Source: Sediminibacterium sp.
GTDB lineage: Bacteria > Bacteroidota > Bacteroidia > Chitinophagales > Chitinophagaceae
DNA: 11,194 nucleotides
Assembly (NCBI GenBank): GCA_017987615.1
Contig: JAGNTI010000035.1
Span: forward strand, 1 to 11,194
Reading direction: 5' to 3'
Position numbers and translations under genes: made by a program. The notes beneath the pieces were generated by a model. The model did not search any database. It had not been told where the DNA came from and worked only from the letters and a program-made list of their open reading frames with translations. Positions 8,484 through 11,194 of this stretch are shown one piece after another. Position 1 is the first letter of the stretch; every line of letters begins with the position of its first letter.

Positions 8484-8497
8484 CTTCTTGCAAGAAG
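8484..8497. other. 14-base perfect palindrome in the lipoprotein 3' untranslated region
   Basis: CTTCTTGCAAGAAG is a perfect dyad directly beside the terminator stem (one base between them). In the mRNA it can fold as a five-pair stem with a TGCA loop stacked next to the terminator hairpin. It may add 3'-end stability or be a DNA-binding site; chance is possible. Confidence 0.4.
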
Positions 8498-8520
8498 TAT
8501 ATGTTTTATAACAAATACGA

Positions 8521-8694
8521 CTAGTGAGCAGCAGCAGTTGTATCAACAGCAGTTGTATCAGCTACAGCAGTTGTGTCAACAGCTACAGCAGCAGTGTCAA
8601 CAGTTGCAGTTGTGTCAGCAGCAGCTTCTTTGTTTTCACCTGAGTTACATGCTACGAAAGCTACTACAGCTAAGATTGCGAATACTTTTTTCAT
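8521..8694 (-). CDS. Small Ala/Thr/Asp-rich lipoprotein, 57 residues
   Basis: Begins MKKVFAILAVVAFVAC, a lipoprotein signal peptide of 15 residues with Cys16 as the lipid anchor (lipobox FVA-C; Phe at -3 is less usual than Leu). The mature part begins CNSGENKEAAA and continues as a tail built almost only of Asp, Thr, Ala and Val, in units of the form DTTAV, ending AAAH. It is strongly acidic (five Asp and two Glu against one Lys after the Cys) with no aromatic residue, so probably extended and unfolded. All five Asp begin D-T-T or D-T-A. The reading is supported by a perfect promoter 33 bases upstream, a strong terminator downstream, and codon choice leaning to GCT, ACT and GTT/GTA. It stands as its own transcription unit between der and lon. 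I recall similar short lipoproteins in Chitinophagaceae, but no function is known to me. Location is most likely the outer membrane; the side it faces is not clear. Confidence 0.88.
   Translation of the reverse strand: MKKVFAILAVVAFVACNSGENKEAAADTTATVDTAAVAVDTTAVADTTAVDTTAAAH
8530..8577 (-). repeat. In-frame 15-base repeats inside the lipoprotein gene
   Basis: Three copies of GAYACAACTGCTGYW (8577-8563, 8559-8545, 8544-8530) encode DTTAV, DTTAV and DTTAA. The first two are separated by one Ala codon and the last two are adjacent. The high DNA identity suggests recent unit duplication, so tail length may vary between strains. Confidence 0.7.
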
Positions 8695-8726
8695 TGTATT
8701 TGTTTTTTTGAGTTAATAATTGTGCG

Positions 8727-8756
8727 CAAAGATAGGTGTCAGATTTAAATTAACAA
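8727..8756 (-). promoter_or_regulatory. Bacteroidota primary sigma factor promoter of the lipoprotein gene
   Basis: On the minus strand TTG (8756-8754), 19 bases, then TATCTTTG (8734-8727): an exact match to the Bacteroidota consensus TTG-N19-TAnnTTTG. Transcription should begin about 8720, giving a leader of about 25 bases that is A-rich and lacks a Shine-Dalgarno sequence (CAAAAAAACAATACA before the ATG), as is usual in this phylum for well-translated genes. Confidence 0.88.
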
Positions 8757-8773
8757 ATTTTTTGCGCTATATT

Positions 8774-10087
8774 TTATTTTTTCCTAAAGTATATGCGAAT
8801 AGGCACTCCCTTAAAATTAAAGCTGTTTCGGAGCTGGTTTTCCAGGTAATTACGGTACGGCGACTTGATATCTTCGGGGTAATTGGTAAAAAAGGCAAAA
8901 GAAGGCACGGGCGTAGGTAACTGCGTTACATATTTAATTTTAACTGTATTTCCTCTAACCACCGGAGCATGGTAAGCAGCTACCGCTTTTAACATCACTT
9001 CATTTAATTGAGAAGTTGGAATTCTACGGCGCTTGCTTTCAAATACCTCTAACCCACTTTCGATGGCTTTAAAGATCCTGGTTTTCTCTTTTGCCGAAAC
9101 AAATAAAATAGGCACATCGGTAAATGGCGCTAATTTTTGCTTCAAGTTTTTCTCGTAGTCACGTGCCGTATTCGTCTCTTTTTCAACGAGATCCCACTTA
9201 TTTACAAGCACTACAACTCCCTTTCCTTTGCGGGCAGCCAAACTAAAAATAGTGATATCTTGTCCGGTAACACCCTTATGGGCATCAATCACAATAAAGC
9301 AAACATCGGCTTCATCCATAGCCTTAACAGCTCTGATGATGGAGTAAAACTCGAGGTCATCCTTTTCTTTAGACTTCTTTCTGATACCCGCTGTGTCAAT
9401 TAATATAAATTCTTTTTGAAATAGATTGTAATGGGTATGAATGGTATCCCGGGTTGTTCCAGCAATATCACTTACAATGGTACGCTCCTCACCTACAAGT
9501 GCATTAAGGAGTGACGACTTCCCTACATTGGGCTGACCAATAATAGCAAACTTAGGAATGTCAGAACCTGAAATTTCCGCTTCCGCATCTTCTGGTTTAA
9601 TTTCGGCACAAATAGCGTCCATTAAATCTCCGGTACCACTACCTGAGATACTGGAAACGAAGAAGTTATGCTCAAAACCCATACCGTAAAACTCGGTTGC
9701 CTCAAGCTCTCTTGTTCCATTGTCTACCTTGTTTACTACAACATAAACCGGCTTTGGGGTACGTCTTAACATATCCGCCATAGCATCATCCAAATCGGTA
9801 ATGCCGGTAGCCACGTCCACCATAAATATAATAGCGTTCGCTTCTTCCATAGCGATTCTAACCTGCTTTCTAATTTCGGTTTCAAACATATCGGAAGAAT
9901 CTGGCACAAACCCACCCGTATCAACCAGGTTAAAACTTTTACCATTCCAATCCGTTACCCCGTACTGACGATCTCTGGTAACACCACTAATGTCATCAAC
10001 AATAGCTTTACGCTGCTCTAAGAGGCGGTTAAAAAACGTACTCTTACCTACGTTTGGCCTTCCAACAATTGCGACTGTATAGCTCAT
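8774..10087 (-). CDS. der: Ribosome biogenesis GTPase Der (EngA)
   Basis: Tandem-domain GTPase of 437 residues that binds the 50S precursor and is needed for large-subunit maturation. First G domain: GRPNVGKST (9-17), DTGG (56-59), NKVD (119-122). Second G domain: GQPNVGKSS (184-192), DTAG (231-234), NKWD (296-299) and SAK (331-333). The C-terminal KH-like domain covers about 350-437 and ends RIYFRKK. Both nucleotide sites look intact and the length is normal for the family. The start is fixed by MSYTVAIVGRPN, with the P-loop at its usual distance. It lies 65 bases downstream of era; that gap is very AT-rich with no convincing promoter, so cotranscription with era is likely. No canonical terminator follows it before the lipoprotein promoter. 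Confidence 0.98.
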   Translation of the reverse strand: MSYTVAIVGRPNVGKSTFFNRLLEQRKAIVDDISGVTRDRQYGVTDWNGKSFNLVDTGGFVPDSSDMFETEIRKQVRIAMEEANAIIFMVDVATGITDLDDAMADMLRRTPKPVYVVVNKVDNGTRELEATEFYGMGFEHNFFVSSISGSGTGDLMDAICAEIKPEDAEAEISGSDIPKFAIIGQPNVGKSSLLNALVGEERTIVSDIAGTTRDTIHTHYNLFQKEFILIDTAGIRKKSKEKDDLEFYSIIRAVKAMDEADVCFIVIDAHKGVTGQDITIFSLAARKGKGVVVLVNKWDLVEKETNTARDYEKNLKQKLAPFTDVPILFVSAKEKTRIFKAIESGLEVFESKRRRIPTSQLNEVMLKAVAAYHAPVVRGNTVKIKYVTQLPTPVPSFAFFTNYPEDIKSPYRNYLENQLRNSFNFKGVPIRIYFRKK

Positions 10088-10152
10088 AATATATGTGTAA
10101 AATAGTTAAAATAAATATTCAAATGATAGTACCTAATTAATTGTAAATCAAT

Positions 10153-11025
10153 TTATTGATACCCGTATTCTTTTAATTGACTGTCGTTATCTCTCCACTT
10201 AGGACGCACTTTTACAAAGAGTTCTAAAAACACTTTTTGTCCTACAAAGGCTTCAATATCTTGCCTGGCCTGTATCCCAATTTCACGAATCATAGTCCCA
10301 CGCTCCCCTATAATAATGGCCTTTTGGGTTTCGCGGTGCACGATAATGTCAGCCTGAATTTTAATGATATTTTCCTTTTCCTTAAACTCATTGATCAAAA
10401 CAGCGCTATGGTAAGGGATCTCATCGCCAAACAAATGGTAGATTTTTTCCCTAATCAACTCGGCCACAAAAAACCTAGTAGGCATATCACTCAAATCATC
10501 CTCACTGTAAAAAGGCATTCCATCTGGCAAAAATGTCAGCACTTCCGCTAACAGTTTTTGTAAATGTACTTTTTGAAGGGCCGATATCTTCACCATCTTT
10601 TTGCAATAGCTCTTGGCTGCAAAAAACTCAGTAGCCTCTGCAATTTTGCCATTGGCAGCAGCGTCAATCTTATTTAGAACAACAATCGCTGGCACTTTAA
10701 GCCTTAAAGCCTCAAAAATGGCGCTGGTTTCTTCAAAATTATCGTTGGCATCAACAATGAGCAGGGCTACATCGGCATCTTCGAGGGCCGTTTTAACCGC
10801 GTGCATCATGCGCTCATGCAGTTTATACCTAGGGTCAATAATACCTGGCGTATCCGAAAAAATGATCTGATACTCGCCCGGGTTGTTTAAAAACGCCTTG
10901 ATACGATGCCTGGTGGTTTGTACTTTAGGAGACACAATGGCCATTTTTTCGCCAATAAGGGCGTTTAGCAAGGTACTCTTGCCAGCATTGGGTCTTCCAA
11001 AAATATTTACAAATCCAGCTTTCAT
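10153..11025 (-). CDS. era: GTPase Era
   Basis: Single-domain GTPase with an RNA-binding C-terminus, 290 residues. Era binds near the 3' end of 16S rRNA and helps assemble the 30S subunit. Visible: GRPNAGKST (10-18), the G2 region VQTTRHR (35-41), DTPG (58-61), NKID (118-121), SAL (148-150), and a KH domain in the last 100 residues with the GxxG loop GERG (240-243) followed by TMIREIGIQAR. Length is close to the family norm (about 300). The start at MKAGFVNIFGRPN puts the P-loop at the expected place. It is first of an era-der pair; the tRNA terminator ends 47 bases upstream, so era needs its own promoter. A TACCTTTA at 11061-11054 resembles the -7 box but lacks a TTG at the right distance. 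Confidence 0.98.
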   Translation of the reverse strand: MKAGFVNIFGRPNAGKSTLLNALIGEKMAIVSPKVQTTRHRIKAFLNNPGEYQIIFSDTPGIIDPRYKLHERMMHAVKTALEDADVALLIVDANDNFEETSAIFEALRLKVPAIVVLNKIDAAANGKIAEATEFFAAKSYCKKMVKISALQKVHLQKLLAEVLTFLPDGMPFYSEDDLSDMPTRFFVAELIREKIYHLFGDEIPYHSAVLINEFKEKENIIKIQADIIVHRETQKAIIIGERGTMIREIGIQARQDIEAFVGQKVFLELFVKVRPKWRDNDSQLKEYGYQ

Positions 11026-11072
11026 GGTTGGTTTTACTTGATTAAAGCCACCTTAAAGGTAGCTACAAAAAG

Positions 11073-11100
11073 AAAAAGACCCCGATTTGAGGTCTTTTTT
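11073..11100 (-). terminator. Intrinsic terminator directly after tRNA-fMet
   Basis: On the minus strand an A tract, GACC...GGTC type stem (11094-11091 with 11081-11078, extended by A-T pairs on both sides) and a tract TTTTTCTTTTT. The stem begins one or two bases after the mature tRNA 3' end, so the tRNA is probably its own short transcript. The arms are nearly symmetric, with T6 on the plus side too, so it could also act in the other direction. Confidence 0.85.
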
Positions 11101-11101
11101 G

Positions 11102-11173
<72 letters not shown>

Positions 11174-11185
11174 ATGTTTGGAGGG

Positions 11186-11193
11186 CAAAGGTA
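11186..11193 (-). promoter_or_regulatory. -7 promoter element of tRNA-fMet
   Basis: TACCTTTG on the minus strand is a perfect TAnnTTTG match, 12 bases before the mature tRNA 5' end, which places initiation about six bases upstream of that end. The matching -33 TTG would lie beyond the window, so only half of the promoter can be seen. Confidence 0.75.
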
Positions 11194-11194
11194 A

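Noticed and set aside
8524..8620. Repeated GCAGTTGTRTC-like units that look like a short array
   Set aside because: They are in-frame codon repeats of the lipoprotein tail, not CRISPR: units are 15-18 bases, there are no distinct spacers and no cas genes.
9137..9403. Open frame of 88 codons on the plus strand inside der
   Set aside because: Antisense to the second G domain of der; no family features.
10088..10152. Possible promoter in the era-der gap
   Set aside because: TATTTTAC-like boxes exist in this AT-rich stretch, but the spacing to any TTG is wrong (about 15) and the TTTG is incomplete.
10237..10551. Open frame of 104 codons on the plus strand inside era
   Set aside because: Lies wholly antisense to the conserved era gene, has no recognisable domain or promoter, and its composition is that of a complement shadow.
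8774..11025. Two neighbouring GTPase genes as a possible duplication
   Set aside because: Era and Der are distinct families (one G domain with KH, against two G domains with a KH-like end); sharing P-loop motifs is expected.

Overview
The window reads as ordinary chromosomal DNA from a member of the Bacteroidota, most likely near the Chitinophagales/Chitinophagaceae (the rank below phylum is inference). The grounds are two type IX secretion system (T9SS) proteins found only in this phylum (PorW/SprE and PorQ), two perfect matches to the Bacteroidota promoter -7 element TAnnTTTG, little Shine-Dalgarno signal at gene starts, AT-rich DNA, and a short DTT/Ala-rich lipoprotein of a kind I associate with this group.

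Layout. Plus strand: porW/sprE (63-2405) and, 16 bases later, a bifunctional class A penicillin-binding protein (2422-4869). Everything after that is on the minus strand. In transcription order from the right edge these are an initiator tRNA-fMet (11173-11102) with its own promoter element and terminator, era (11025-10153), der (10087-8774), a 57-residue lipoprotein gene too short for usual ORF cut-offs (8694-8521) with a textbook promoter and terminator, lon (8331-5929), and porQ (5905-4892) only 23 bases behind lon. The plus and minus blocks converge at 4870-4891, where I see no clear terminator. No gene-free stretch exceeds 300 bases; the longest, 8332-8520, holds the lipoprotein terminator and the lon upstream region.

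How the genes fit together. Era and Der are GTPases that act in ribosome subunit maturation, and tRNA-fMet serves translation initiation, so the right end is a translation block. Lon is the cytoplasmic quality-control protease. PorW and PorQ belong to the machinery that exports and anchors T9SS cargo, and the PBP polymerises and cross-links the peptidoglycan that this machinery spans. No mobile element, CRISPR array or phage gene is visible.

I found no undescribed multi-gene system. The most interesting item is the small lipoprotein: all five Asp residues of its mature tail lie in D-T-(T/A) triplets, matching the known Bacteroidota O-glycosylation sequon D(S/T)(A/I/L/V/M/T), so it could be a miniature mucin-like surface lipoprotein. 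Second is the lon leader, which carries a tight GC hairpin, three spaced GGYACAA repeats and a near-sigma-54 motif.
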